From Gnetum montanum (taxonomy: Eukaryota; Streptophyta; Gnetopsida; Gnetales; Gnetaceae): DNA of 64,000 bases. Both the position numbers and the translations under genes were made by a program. Below are positions 1-12,060 of this stretch, in pieces. The DNA is taken from the NCBI GenBank assembly GCA_015680685.1, contig MNCI01037900.1, positions 1 to 64,000 on the forward strand, written 5' to 3'. Positions within the stretch are counted from its first letter, which is position 1. Every line of letters starts with the position of its first letter. Below the pieces are notes generated by a model. That model was not told the DNA's origin and did no database searches. It saw nothing but the letters and a program-made list of their open reading frames with translations.

Positions 1-992
1 TAAAAATAAAATCAAAATTTCAGTTTAGCAATAAAGAGTAATGTGTGGTATGCTCTAGGTAGGGTTAGAATTCAAAATGTTCAATGAACAAAGTATTATA
101 TAATTACATGTGCATGATAAAGTATAAAATATGCATAACTAAATATGCATAATAAAGAATAAATGTTCATAATTGAATGTGCAAAAAGAATAATATATGC
201 ATTGTAAAATACTTCTAAAGGCATGATAATTAATAAAAAGAAAAAATTTCAAGGGTAATTAGATTGTAACATTTAATTATAAAATACACAAAAAATTTAT
301 GAATGAGCTTCAATAGTAGTAAAAGCAAAGGATACAAAACTATAACAAAAATACTCTAGCAAGAAAATTGTATTTACTTATGTTGGATACTAACAATGAC
401 AAAAATAATAATAATAGTAACTACAATAACAAAATCCTATTATTTAGTTAATAAATTTAGACCTACCCTATTGAAATGCATCTTACAGCATTAAGGAATT
501 AAACACATGTACTAAATTAAATAATTAAAATTATGTAAATTTGTAGGTTATGATACTAGCCATGGCTATAATAGCATTGCCTTGGAGAAGTGTTTCTTTA
601 CACTACCCTTGAGTCCAAAAGTGGTCAAGTATTCCAAAGCATACTTAAGATGAACTACACGTCAATAAATATAACACTTGTAAGCACACATAAGCACATA
701 ACATCCATTAGTCTAATGGTTAGAAACATAGTGAGACATAATGAGACATGCACACATGTATGATCATAAAAAAAGGACTATCATACATACATGACAATGT
801 TCTCTTAAAGTAGATAAGATGTGTTCCTATCCTAATGCATCTAGCGCTAAGCCTTGCTCTGTAAAGAATGAAAGTGGCCTAAGCCAGAGAGGCAAAGCCT
901 TCCCAACAAGCCTATATATCCTTGTGATGTAGTATACAAGAAATTAGTGTAATGATACTACCCCAAAGAAGAACTTCTTAGCACCATAGTAG
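1..992. other. AT-rich stretch without a recognisable gene
   Basis: I see no open frame of note and no domain in this stretch. From about 700 on, the sequence shares words with the flank to the right of the adjacent solo LTR (for example AAGCCTA-ATATCCTT near 910 and 1883). This suggests that the LTR landed in a locally duplicated non-coding repeat. Confidence 0.6.
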
Positions 993-1780
993 CCTTATGA
1001 TGAGTGGCAAGGTACCCCTACACTCAACCATATGAATACAAGCATTTCACGCCTGATCCGGTCAAACTTCAAGGACTAATTGCTTATGCACCCTAATGGA
1101 ACACCTAAGGGTTAATCAATCGGTCTTCCCAAACTTACTTCTATTTTCATGGTTGTATGATTAAGTAAGTTTTAGGTATATGATTTTTATACTTTTTATC
1201 TTTTTAATGTCTTATGCTAATGAGGAATGGTGGAGAGAACTAAATGACTAACTTTTGCTAACTATTCACTAACTAATTTCTAATTATTCCTAACACCAGT
1301 ATCGGTTCCCACTTGCGGCACACATCTTGAACCAGTGCAATGCTGTTGGGATTACCAAACGCTAATCGTTACTAGGTTACCAAGCGCTACACACATGCTT
1401 GAAGCAGTCGTACTGAGTGCACTTAACTAGGAGAGTCAAGGGTTGAGAGAGATTAATTAACTAGGAAAGCATTTAAACATTCAATAATAATTAATCACTA
1501 TTTATCTTACTCCATATGCTGCAAGGTTTATCAGAAAGTTTGTCTTTATTTCCGTACAGAAATGTGTTCTCAAGTACAATTTTCTCAAATAAAGATCCAT
1601 TCACTTTAGGACTCCTACTATAGGCACATGGAAATTATTCTAACTCTGGAATGGTAAAACTACAAGAGTTTAGCTGGGGGTCTAAGTCTAAGTGCCTAGA
1701 ACAAGGAAAGCCACCTCTTATTTATAGACATTGCGGCGGGCCACAATATCGCGTATGCGATATCATGGTTCATCACCTTA
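993..1780 (-). mobile_element. Solo LTR of the TGATGA Ty3/gypsy group with target-site duplication
   Basis: The LTR proper is 998-1775 (778 bp). Read on the minus strand it starts TGATGAACC and ends CCACTCATCA. The 5 bp on each side are identical (CCTTA at 993-997 and 1776-1780), which is a perfect target-site duplication. No internal region remains, so this is a solo LTR left by recombination between the two LTRs of an element. On the minus strand the U3 carries GCGATATTG/GCATACGCGATA palindrome words at about 1745-1768, directly upstream of a TATAAATAAGAGG promoter box near 1718-1730. The length equals that of the 5' LTR of element G (59880-60657), its closest relative here. Confidence 0.93.
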
Positions 1781-2536
1781 TATGATTACACAACACCCAG
1801 TAGCCTTATGGTTAGGAGCATAGTGAGTACACCTTTAGTAAAGAATGGTGATTTGAGCCAAAAAAGTAAAGAATCCCGAAAAAGCCTACATATCCTTATA
1901 ATGTATTACATAAGGAATCAAACTCATGTAGTTCTTTGGTGATGATTAAAATATTATGGAAACAATAAGGATCTCCACACTTCTCTAATCCCTGTTCCGA
2001 AGGAAAAAAACCTTCAATCTACTACCAAGATATATTTTTCTACAATTAGAATCATGTAGTTCTTTTGTGATGGTTAAGATAGCCTGGATCTTGTAAGGAT
2101 CTATCTAGCCACTATTCTAGATAAAAATACCTTTTGATCCATCAACAAGGCATGTTGTCCTACACTCTACCCTAATTAAAAGAAGGGATATCCTCAAAGA
2201 ATAATTCTTTATTAGTATGCTTTCTTAAATGTAAAGAGCACATTAAATATTGAGGATATTAAGCTACTCAAATCCCATCTAATAATTATAAACAAGTTCA
2301 ACAACTAAGGTGATCAACCATGAGCATGAATGCTGAACTTAATTAGCTTTTAATAAGGTTTAGAGATGCTTATGTAGCCTACATTAATGAAGAAAAATTT
2401 TTCCTTTTCGATACAAATGGTACTAACCTTTCTACATAGAGAAAATTCTTACTTAAAATGTTAACTAGTCCTCTATACATTATAGTGATATAAGTCTATA
2501 AATATACAAAGGCTCTCATTTCTTCTCTCTAAAATA
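1781..2536. repeat. Diverged tandem copies of a non-coding repeat of about 120 bp
   Basis: Two neighbouring stretches start with CATGTAGTTCTTT-GTGATG (about 1930 and 2047). Both continue through an AAGGATCT word before diverging. No coding potential is visible on either strand. The origin is unknown. Confidence 0.45.
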
Positions 2537-2705
2537 TTGGGGCATCACCTCCCCTTTTGATACTCTTGGGGCATTTCCACCTCCTTGAGAATGTTGGGAT
2601 ATTTCCTCCCCATTTGATAATCTTGGGGCATTCCCTTCCCTTTTGAAAACCTTGGGGTATTTCATTTCCTTTGAGAATCTTAGCAAATTTCCTTACATTT
2701 TTTTC
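2537..2705. repeat. Minisatellite, about 6 units of 28-29 bp
   Basis: Units start at 2537, 2566, 2594, 2623, 2652 and 2680. Each begins TTGGGG(C/T)AT or a close variant, and most carry TTGA-A-TC/CC near the unit end. The units are imperfect, and a 28-29 bp period is not a multiple of three, so this is not a peptide repeat. Confidence 0.75.
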
Positions 2706-3250
2706 TTTTGCCTAAATTATCAACTCATCAAGGAAGTGGCATCACTAAGATAGCCACATTCTACTCTCCTTGGTATAATCTACCTACATTAAAGGCTAGA
2801 TTATCCATCCCTTTTCAAGATTAGATTATCCATCCCTTTCCAAGATTCGTAAACCATCAAGAGTCTATTCCATGGTCCCAAAACTCCCATTTTTACTTCT
2901 TGATCACCCATATTAAAAATTATCAATGAAGCATTAGATTCATGCTTAATTGTATTTAGCCTATGATTCTCATCTTAACCTTTTTTCTCATTTGCATTCA
3001 AAGGACTATGAGGACATTTGATAGAAAAATGATTCCCATCACAAACATAGCATTTAATCCCTAGGTATTCCAAAGGATTTTGAGGAAAACCTCCAAAATG
3101 AGATTATTTATACCAAAAATCATTATGTCCTTTAGAAGTTTAATGTTTTTCATACCCTAAGAAATAAGATTGATTACCTAATGTAATAGAAGCATAGGAA
3201 CTATTCAAGCCACTACAATTATTGTGGCCATCCCCTCTCCAAAGCTTCTT
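2706..3250 (-). pseudogene. Decayed gag fragment with a CCHC-type zinc knuckle
   Basis: On the minus strand, 3052 down to 3014 encodes a knuckle of the form C-x2-C-x3-H-x4-C (CYVCDGNHFSIKC). This is the spacing common in plant Ty3/gypsy gag proteins. The frame continues a short way on both sides and is then broken by stops. No LTR or other domain could be tied to it, so the parent element is unknown. The C-x2-C-x3-H-x4-C spacing also occurs in the gag of element F (40621-40659). Confidence 0.55.
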
Positions 3251-3654
3251 ACTCTCTTTCTTAGACTCCTATAACTATTTCATCTCTTTCTTTCCTATCT
3301 TGAAATCTACTAAACTATTATAAATCTCTCTTTATTATACCAACTCTTTATCCTATTTTATTTCTATTGTATTATTTATCATCATGGTTTATACTTACAT
3401 CATCATGGTGTCTCTATGGTATTATGCATTGTCATGGTGTTATGTTATTTCTTAATAATTTATCTACTCTTATTAATACATTCATTAGTACTTAGTTATA
3501 ATTACTAAATGTAGTTTTGATAATTTTTTATTTGGAAATGATGCTTCCCATATCTTAAATACTAATAGAATCATGTTTTTGTGTTTCTTATTCTCATTCT
3601 CTCTCATCATGTCTAGTTATTGAATTGATCATTGTTGGTCCTATAAACTTCACA
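3251..3654 (+). other. Sequence upstream of a copia-type primer-binding site, possible 5' LTR
   Basis: By position this should hold the 5' LTR of the copia remnant that follows. It ends ...CTTCACA directly before the PBS. I could not define the left LTR end. It contains iterated CATCATGGT words at about 3380-3445. Confidence 0.3.
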
Positions 3655-3667
3655 TGGTATCAGAACC
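3655..3667 (+). other. Primer-binding site, initiator tRNA-Met type
   Basis: TGGTATCAGAACC differs by one base (A for G) from the TGGTATCAGAGCC typical of plant Ty1/copia elements, which prime on initiator tRNA-Met. Its position just ahead of a copia gag remnant supports the call. Confidence 0.7.
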
Positions 3668-3679
3668 AGGTTCATGAGT

Positions 3680-4300
3680 ATTCATGACATTAAAAATTTA
3701 GATACAATCATGATAAGAGTAAGAACCTCTATCCCATTGTCTAAGATCCAAATGCTTAAATATTCAAATCATCCTATCTAGAAACTCTAGATGTGATTTA
3801 TATAGTGAGGAAATGACTTGAAAGAAACCCTTATTGAAATAGCCATGGTGTATAAAAATAACAAGATGGAATAAATGTTAATTATACTAAGCATGTATAG
3901 TGAATTTATACAACTGGTGAAAAAGCATGAATCTACATATAAAATGTGGAAGAAGCTGAAAGAGACATTCAAATTTAAAAATGAATAAACATTATTACCC
4001 CTTCAAAATCAACTAAAATCACTACATTTAAAATAAGGTGAATCTATGATCACCCTTGTACAAAAATTATTTGCATTAAAAGCTAAACTACAAGCTTAGA
4101 ATGCATAAGTTTTAGATAAGACCATCAAATTTTATTTATTAAAAGAACTACCACCATCGTATGATGTCTTTAGAGAAACTATTAATAGTACAAAACATAC
4201 ACTATGATGAAGTTGTGTATAAAAGTTCTTGAAGATGAAGTAGACATAAACATGTACATATTAATAGTAGATGAAAACTCTCAAGCAATGATGGTTAAAA
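3680..4300 (+). pseudogene. Ty1/copia gag remnant (UBN2/retrotrans_gag type)
   Basis: Reading through stops, the plus strand gives the usual run of copia gag landmarks. There is a 'MWKKLKETF' segment, then 'LLPLQNQLKSL', a GESM-TLVQK helix, and the hallmark L-ELPPSYDVF near 4150-4175. In intact relatives these belong to the capsid-like domain that packages the RNA. There are at least six stops and no pol follows; instead the sequence runs into a hairpin at 4322 and an unrelated coding remnant. I infer a copy truncated after gag, or one interrupted by a later insertion. Confidence 0.75.
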
Positions 4301-4321
4301 TGAAAGGTGATTAGAAGAGAT

Positions 4322-4393
4322 AATGGAAAATCAAGATTCACTAAGAAAGTGGCACTTAAGATTCACTTTCTTAGTGAATCAAGATTTTCCATT
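4322..4393. repeat. Short near-perfect hairpin, 30-bp arms
   Basis: Arms 4322-4351 and 4364-4393 are reverse complements with two mismatches in the middle (AA opposite AA), around a 12-nt loop. A short open frame that starts at 4323 simply reads through the hairpin. It could be a small foldback insertion or a precursor-like hairpin. Confidence 0.8.
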
Positions 4394-4394
4394 A

Positions 4395-5850
4395 CTTTTT
4401 TCATTAATCATGTTGTTGGTTATACTTGTTGTAGTGCCTAAATCTATTCCAAAGGCTTCTGCCTCTACATTTCATTTGAAACCATGGGCTAAGGTTCTAG
4501 ATGATATTGAGTTCATGCAAGGCATGGTGGAAGATATGATTGATCAATTGTAACAAATAGCTCCCAAGTTGATAAGGATAATATCATACTTTATCTTAGT
4601 TTATTTTTGTTATTTATATATTTATATATTTTGTTTTATATTTTTTATGAATTTCTATGTTTTATGATTACATGATTTTAATAGTTTAAAGTATTTTCTA
4701 ATGCTTTTGTTTCTTACTATTTTTCATGTGTATACATTTGTTGTGGCTATTCTCTCTCTCTCTCTCTCTCTTTCTCTTTTGCAGTGTCCAAGGTTGGATG
4801 GGATGCTATGCGTGATGTTGAGCTTGATGAGTTGCCTACACTTCCACTTGACATGGAAAATATTTCATGAAGGTTGTATGACGGAACCACTAAATGTACA
4901 CTCTCATGTGCTAGGACTTCATGGGAGTGCCAACGCTCCAATGAATTCCTATGGGAAAAGGTTATGGCATTAGAGAAAGAAAACAAGTGGAAAACAACTA
5001 AAATCAAAGACTTTAGAGATCATAAGAAGTTTATAGAGGCTTGTGTAGCCAATAGAGACTCCTTGCACACTAAGAAAATTTAATGGTCATGCTATTGGAG
5101 TGTCATCCATGGCAGTGTTGCCCTAGCCAAGAGTAATGTAGGAAAGGACATACAAATGAAACTACTAGTTCATAAGATTAGATACTGGTGGGACTACTAT
5201 GCTTGGATCCTTAAGTAGGACAAAAGCAAAAGGACCACAAGCAAAAGTACAAAGCTAAAAAGGAGAGATAATAAAAGTGGTTGAAAGAGGAGGTCATAAA
5301 GAGCCAAAAGCTTGAGATGTTTTGGTAGGGAATCAATGTAGAGGATGCCTTTAAGTTTTTTGAAGGCTCTTTGCTAGGTTCTGATACCCCTATTGTTTAG
5401 ATTACTACTACTTTTGGAGAGGTCACTAATGCTAACTTTTCTTGAGAGCCTCTAGAGTGGACAGATGTTGAGAGGAGGAACATCCTAACTCGTGTAAACC
5501 TTGGGAAGATAGATTGGATAAATATGAATGAACAAAAGATTCTTCATCTGTTGGAGCCTAGTCTTCTCAAATTTCCTCCAAAATACCTTGCTCTAGAATC
5601 TCCAATGGTTTGTTTTTTAAGTTTTTATTTTAACATTTTTGTTTCTTTTGAGTTTAGTTGGTATTTTATTTTGTTTCATTGTTTTATGGTCATCTATGGC
5701 TATATTAGTTACTAATTAAATTTTTGTTTCCTGTTTTGTTTTTATTTTTGTTGTGGTGTAGGCACCATGTGATCGTAGCAACCCTAGTGGTCATGATTGT
5801 GACAATGTTCCTCCTCCTCCTCCAATTTTGACGCAAGCATACTAGTCTTG
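4395..5850 (+). pseudogene. Unrecognised, broken coding region with intron-like segments
   Basis: I do not recognise the family. Three coding-like segments lie between T-rich, intron-like stretches. The first is about 4396-4550 (ends DIEFMQGMVEDMIDQL). The second starts after a CT-microsatellite and a TTTTGCAG acceptor at about 4785 and runs with stops and frame changes to about 5607. It holds MALEKENKWK, IEACVANRDSLH and ITTTFGEVTNA, plus a 63-aa open end at 5524-5715. The third follows GTGGTGTAG at 5761 (CDRSNPSGHDCDNVPPPPP) and stops at about 5845. The GT/AG borders and charged helical middle look like a real spliced gene that has decayed, or a gene piece carried by a retroelement. The (CT)n run at about 4750-4773 sits in the putative polypyrimidine tract. 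Confidence 0.4.
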
Positions 5851-6640
5851 TCAATTTTTTCTATTATTTTAGTTGTGATGTTGATTTTATTATTATTTTT
5901 TATTGGCTATTCATAGCCATTGGAGACTATGAGATAGTTTATCATTATTTATTTTATTGTTGCACAATGCAACCATGGCGGTTAGACTTTTATTTATCTT
6001 ATTTTTCATCATTGTTATCTAAATTTTTGTCACATTGTGTGGCTGTGGCTGTTGGAGATGGACGCTTTGGTTATAATATTTTTAATTTTGCACATATTAT
6101 ATATTTTAAGTATTTTTGTTTCATTGTCTTTTTATGAGAAGGCTACATTGTTAAACTATAAGGTTATAAGGAAAACATATGTAAAAAAAATGTAAACGTA
6201 AAGTAATCAAGAAAAAAAAAGTGTAAAATATGGTGGAATGACTATAATAGTGATAGGGAAAAGGCTATAGCACATTGCTAGTTTAAGGATTTAGCAAGCC
6301 ATGGTAAAATTTTTATAATTTTTTTTGTTTTAAATTTTTTTTTGGTATTTTTATTGCTTTTTAAAGGAAAGCATGAAAGAAAAATCATAAAAGAGCATAA
6401 ATCAAAAGAAACATTTATTGCATAAGTGTACAAGCAAGGTTAATTTAGTTACAAAAAGGCTAAAAAAAGGTAAAGCAAAGTAAAACAAAATGACATATGT
6501 AATCAAAAGTTTAAAGTTAGGCTATGAAATAAAAATAATAAGAAAAGGCTAAATGGTTATTAACATAGGGGCAAGCGAGTGGGGGACACACTCAATCATG
6601 TACTTGTTTCCTAACTTTTGAAAGATTAGGAAAAGTATAT
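5851..6640. other. AT-rich stretch without a recognisable gene
   Basis: This is T-rich sequence, then A-rich sequence, with no domain. A purine run (GGGGCAAGCGAGTGGGGGA) at about 6569-6587 could be an internal PPT-like site, but it lies on the opposite strand to element B. Confidence 0.5.
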
Positions 6641-8450
6641 GGCCTTCATTGTACAATCCTATACTCCTTGTTTCCCTCACTGATAATGTTAAATGGGAGC
6701 TCTTCCCATGCTGTGTTCATGATTTGGTTATCTTTGGGCTTGGCCTAGTTTACTCTATTAGGCCTCTCGACTTTGTTCTTGATAGTAGGATTTTGTTCCT
6801 GAAACTCCACTTTAGACCCTTAATGTTAATGTTATTTACTACCAAGGGAACTACACTATCACCATAAATGATTATTTCACCTTCCTCATAAGGTCGGTGA
6901 AGTTCTTGATGGATGGGAAAGAAAATTGCTTGTAATTGGGCTAACCAAATCCTTTCTAGGATGAGATTGAATCTTGGTGTCTCTTCCACCACTAAGAAGT
7001 TGGTAGATATGGAGAATTGTTTTCCTACTACGAAGTCTAATGAGATGGAACCCTTTATGGCTACGTGTGATCTGTTGAAGGATTTGAGAGTAGATGTAGG
7101 AGTACTTTGCATGTGATCCACTAGGCCTAGCTATTCAACAATGGTGAAAGATATGAAATTGGTTGCTATCCCATCATCAATGTGCACCCTATGTATTTTT
7201 TATTGTCCAACCCTTATGATTATCAAGAGAGGAGCCCTTATTATTTTTCCATCCTGAGGGTTGGTCTTAACTTCACTATCCCGAAACACTAGTGTAGTTA
7301 ACTTCATTTCTTCCCTAGGCAAAGGTGGTACTAGTAACATGTGGATGGATTATTTGCTAGTAGGAATGTCCTTGCCAATGGGAATTAAAGTCAACATTTT
7401 AACTAAGGCTTTATGGTGAGCAAAGGATATCATTACCAAGTTATACTAGCTCAATGAAGTATTTTTTTATTTTAGTGATAGCTTGACCTATCCCATGGTG
7501 TTGAGGAATTCCTTATCATTAACTATTTATTTTTTGTTTTTATTGACCTTAACTTCTTCCATCCTACACAAGATTCAAACTTCATGTTTTAGTGTTTGTG
7601 GTTTGGCCTCCTTTTCCTTCTCTTATTGTTTTTTTTCCTTCCTTACTTGTTTAGTTGAAGCATCTTGAGCATTGAAGCTCATGCAAATGGTTGAAATGGA
7701 TGTGGGCTTCGGTGGGCTTACCTATTTCCAAGACTTCACTTGCCTATTGTCTTTGGCCTTGGGCTTTAGGGAAAACTTCTTGCATTTCTTGGTAGGTGAT
7801 TTCTTATTATTGGATTACAAAGAAGTTGTTGTGTTGGAAACCATAGAAGAAAGTTGATTAGCTTGGTGTCGTAGGCTCGGTGGTAGTGGGAGGGGGTACT
7901 CTAATGACAAATGATTCTTTAGGAGATGTTAGAGTCCTCAAAATTGCAGAAGTTGAAGGACCTATTTCATTGTGAGGAGGTACCCAAATCATGAACTGCT
8001 CCCTTGTATATTTTGGACCATTGCTAACATTGAATGCTACTATTATGTAAGGGCTATTGTTTTCATTCAATGGTTCTCTATGTACCTAGATGGATTTATT
8101 TTCTGTCATAAATGGATTAGAGGTGTCTAGTACTAGCTCTTCATTTTCTATCATATTTTGCAAGTCATCCTTTAGGACTAGGAAAAAATCACTATCATGA
8201 CTGGGCAACTAATGATAGTGGAAAAATCAGTCAAGTTTAAAATATTTTGGCATTGGTGGATCATCCTTGGTTGTTAGAGTAGGATCCTTAGAAATTTTTC
8301 ACAATTAATCATGCCTCTTGCAAGAATTATTAGTCATTTTCTTGTATTGGATTCAACCGCTCCTGAGCAACTAGCTAAGAAGTTTGAATGGTTTTCTCTT
8401 GATCGATCTTTTCTGTAAAATTCACACCTTGTGTGGTTTGAAGTAGAGGT
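6641..8450 (-). pseudogene. Element B: protease region and linker (Ty3/gypsy)
   Basis: Reading leftward on the minus strand, 7121-6750 is open for 123 aa. It matches the C-terminal half of a plant gypsy retropepsin: a TLKSFNRS segment, FVVGKQFSISTNFLVV, then FNLILERIWLAQLQAIFFPIHQ, where functional relatives have N-LILGR-WL and a conserved HQ. The catalytic D-[ST]-G loop upstream is not intact in what I can read. Between 7130 and 8450 the frame is heavily broken. No reverse transcriptase or integrase follows to the left, so B ends in or shortly after protease. Confidence 0.6.
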
Positions 8451-9713
8451 CCCCTGATGTTGAAGGTTGATTGCTTATGGCAGGGACCTTGGGTTGACTT
8501 TTTTTGGCACTTACATGGTTTTTTTCTTGTCCATAGTGGCCATGGCTACATGTTTCTACTTTCTCCTATCCTTGTCCTTCCTTGTGTGATGGTTCTTGCA
8601 TGCTATGTAAGTAGGGTCATGGTTGGCCTTGAAAACATCTTCTATATTCTTGGTTTGTGAGAAAGCCTAGCTAAGGGACTAAGGATCTAGATAATATTGT
8701 TTAAGCTTGATGAAGTCATTGAACATCCTCTTAAAAATAGAGAAATGATGGATTTTAGCTAGGCTTGGGAATCACATTAAATAGAGTATTCCACCCCGAT
8801 ATCGAAGTCATGAAAAACACAATTTATCAATGTTGCTCTTGTCTCCATGCTTGGATCTGTCTCCTCAGGTTGAACACCCTAGCGTAGGTTTGGTATTTCT
8901 CATTGAAGAGTTCTAGCATTGTGTATTAGGATTGAATTGAATTTGGTTTTAACAATCTATAGCATACTTTGACTCTATCAATTAGTGTCCTAGGAAAGAG
9001 CTTAAGCTTTTTCCACTCACTTTCAATGTTGTACTAGCACAGGCATCATGGAAGGCTTGTATATGATGTTGTGGATCCGAATCATAGCCTCTTACAAATT
9101 TAGGAATATTATTCATGTAAAGCCTAGGCAAGTGACTCTCTTTGCAATGCTTGCAAGATATCTTAACTACCTCTATGATTTTCATCAAGCATTTAATGAC
9201 CAACAAGGGTTCATCATCATCACACATGCTATGAAGGAATTTTCTATTTCTATTTGTTTGATCATGAAAATCTTATCTATGTTCATGTTGATGTCTTTGA
9301 CTTTTCTCATGGGTCTGATTTCTATTTTTATTTTCACCATTTAGTGGAGCTTTATCCTCATGCCTACATTCCTCTTCATCAGAACTAGATGTTGAATGGG
9401 GAGAGGAAGATGAGGAACTGGAATGATTTCCATGGCTTCTATGGTGTTTCCTACGGTCCCTTAATTTATCGTTTCTTGGTTTTGAGAAGGTCTTAGGCCT
9501 TGAGACCTCCCCTGGTCCAAGACTTACTTCATCTTCTTCAAGGTTGTCTACCTTATGTGAATGTAGTCTTTGGGTCTTGTTAGGGAAATCATGAACATAA
9601 GCAACCTCTACATAATTTTGGTCACTCCAATTTTCCTCACTGTATATCTTATTAGTTCTCCAATGACTATTTTTGTTATACAATTCATTATCGCTTCCAT
9701 ATGAAAAAGACAT
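8450..9713 (-). pseudogene. Element B: gag (Ty3/gypsy)
   Basis: The gag start is taken at 9713 (MSFSYGSDNE), just downstream of the PBS at 9835-9818. An open frame of 146 aa (9713-9273) ends in a basic, Ser-rich tail. A second open piece, 9227-8982, carries DDDEPLL, CKHCKESHLPRLYMNN and GYDSDPQHHIQAFHDAC, the N-terminal part of the retrotrans_gag capsid region. Element F gag shares these landmarks (DDDEPLL, RHCKESCLPRLNLNN, DAY), so B and F are the same family. Further left the homology continues past stops (LFNEKYQTYARV) to about 8750. Gag would form the virus-like particle; this copy is dead. Confidence 0.75.
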
Positions 9714-9817
9714 TTTTGTTGGCTTATGGTGTGTGATTTAATATTTTCTGAAGGATATATCATCAATACCTTTACAGTGATCATGTATGATATAACTAAT
9801 CTAGATAACTAGCACCA

Positions 9818-9943
9818 TCCCCAACAGTGGCACCAATGATGAGTGACAATGTTACCCTACATCCAACCATATGAATAATAAGCATTCACACACGATTCAG
9901 TCGAATTCCGTGGATGGGACTAGGTGTGCATCTAAATCATTAT
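9818..9943 (-). mobile_element. Element B: primer-binding site and truncated 5' LTR
   Basis: The PBS is 9835-9818, a decayed match to the tRNA-Asp 3' end (TGGTGCC...GGGGA). The LTR 3' end starts at 9837 (TGATGAGTGACAATG on the plus strand). It matches the ends of the LTRs of element F until about 9943, after which similarity stops. The 5' LTR was therefore cut off by a later rearrangement. Confidence 0.75.
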
Positions 9944-11590
9944 GCTTTGAGGAAAAATTTCTTTAAGGAAAAAAGAGCACATAAATTAGAAAATAAATTA
10001 ATTATTTAGCTTTCATTACAAGCTTTTTTACTTGAAGATATTGTTAGAAAGCATTATCTTTGAGAATCTAATATTTAACTCTTAAAGAAAGGTCACTTAC
10101 AAATACTTATCCCTCAACACATTAGAAGAATTATAGAGGAATATAACAATGCTTTAAGTATGATTTGAACTAGCAACCACTTTCTTATAAGATAAGAGGC
10201 TAACTACTTGAGACATCTATCTGACAATTTAAAAGAATTTGATTAGAAGTACACCAAATACATAGCTAACATGACACATTATAAGAATATAACAATGCCT
10301 CTAGTGTGATTCAAATTGAAAATGTTTGATCTTATTTGAAATTCATTATCAAACAATGATTTAACCACTTAAATCACTTCTCATTGACTATTTTTAAGCA
10401 TTTTTGAATGTATGTAATATAGAAAGATGTCCAAAAATTATCTATATTGTGAATTTTGATAATAAAAGTGATATTCATTTACTTTATTAATTTATTGTAT
10501 ATGTTTAAAGAAGTGAAATTTAATACTATAATTTTAAAATGGATTTAAAAACAACATTTGATAATTGAAATATTATCCACTTCATTATAAATCAAAGATG
10601 CAAAAATTTTGAAACAATAGCCATGAATAGAAGAGTATTTTTTTAAAATTTATGTATAATATGACTCTAATTATCTACGTGTGTTTGTATTCAATATGAC
10701 TCTATGTTATTCCACATTGGTAGTGACGATGAACATTTATAACATAAATAGGGAGTGTTCAAAGCTTATTTCAAAGTGCATGATCCTTTAAAAAGAATAG
10801 GATCATGTGCTTCATTTTCTTCCCATATTTTTAAGAAAATTTCTCTCACATCTCATAACCTTAAATATTCAAACAATAGAGCTCTACACTATCATTTTAA
10901 TTTCCAAAGCTCTACACTATAATTTAATTTANTTCATCTAATAAGATTCTTCTAAATCTATAGGCCTCAAGTAGTTCAATCTATACAAAGGTTCTTACTA
11001 TTAAGCGAATACACTCAAGTTAGGATGTGTAGAGTGCTGGTACTAAGCTTTCAACCTAGTACCTTTGGATGCAATGCACTGTGAGCTAATTAACTTAACC
11101 ATACTTAGCAAATTAGTACACATAAGCTCTATAAGTTAATGAATTTATTCAATGTGTTATTATTTCTTAAATTTTGGAACTAAAACTAAATTTTAAATTT
11201 TTTCCACTATCATCCTCTTAAATATATCAAACTAAGTAGCTTTATCTATAGCTTAGTGATAAATTTAATTTTTTTAAGGACTACAATATAGCTTAGTGAT
11301 AAAGTCAATTATCATTAGCTCCATCTATACAAGGTGAAATTCCTTCCTAGCCAAAACAAAAAAATTCCATGAGGGTTGTTAACTTACAACTAGTCTCTTA
11401 GTCAAGTGGTTTGGAAAAAAAATCCCCTAACAAGACCATCATTTTGAATCAATAGACCCTCAAAGCCCTCACATACACCTACAACTAATGAACTTGCTTC
11501 TTCCTCATTATCTTCTTCATTATTTAAGAACCCTTCAAACCAAACACCTTCCAAAGTGAATACTGTGATGTTGAGCCATGTAGTAACCGA
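9944..11590. other. AT-rich stretch without a recognisable gene
   Basis: No coding domain or element end is visible. It contains a single N at 10932. The word TAGCTTAGTGATAAA is repeated at about 11247 and 11289, and GCTCTACACTAT at about 10880 and 10909. A 65-aa minus frame at 11402-11599 shows no family features and is probably fortuitous. Confidence 0.5.
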
Positions 11591-11639
11591 TTGGATCAAG
11601 GTTGGCCACCTTCCTAAGAGAAGATCTAATCCTAGTAGT

Positions 11640-12060
11640 CTCCCTATTTACCTGCAAATCATTGGGAATGAACCTTACAAGGCTTTTCTAGACTTAGGTT
11701 CTAGTTTCATATAAGATGTACAAAGACTAGAACCTACCTCCATTTAAGAAGAGAAATATTTTTCTTGAGTTGTTAGATTAGTCCATCATTATTCCCTTGG
11801 CATTAGTGGAGGACATTATGACCACCATCTATGGATGGACTTATCTAGCTAACATCCTAGTGATTTGTGTTAATAACTAAAAGGGGAACTTCCCAATCAT
11901 CATGGGAAGGGCTTGGTTGAGCATCTTTTATGTACAACTGGAAATCAAAGACCTTCTCTTGGAAATTTCCAAGGAAAATGAATTTGGGAAGATAGAGAGG
12001 AAGTGTGTTCCATGCATTGTGTACAATGACATAGGGTGTAACTATGTGCAGAAATAGTAT
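11640..12060 (+). pseudogene. Element C: aspartic protease (retropepsin)
   Basis: The catalytic loop is visible at 11691-11705 as D-L-G-S-S, the plant gypsy form in which DLGAS or DLGSS replaces D[ST]G. Downstream the family's second half can be followed (VEDIM, the CGW-like segment, NFPIIMGRAWLS near 11893-11930). The active aspartate is kept, but stops and frame changes surround it. The same region occurs in element G at 61600-61910. In an active element this enzyme would cut the Gag-Pol polyprotein. Confidence 0.75.

Noticed and set aside
4747-5007. Minus-strand frame ending in an Arg-Glu dipeptide run
   Set aside because: The run is only the CT microsatellite read backwards, and the rest has no family features.
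6913-7116. Plus-strand frame opposite the protease of element B
   Set aside because: The minus strand carries the recognisable retropepsin landmarks; the plus frame is a shadow.
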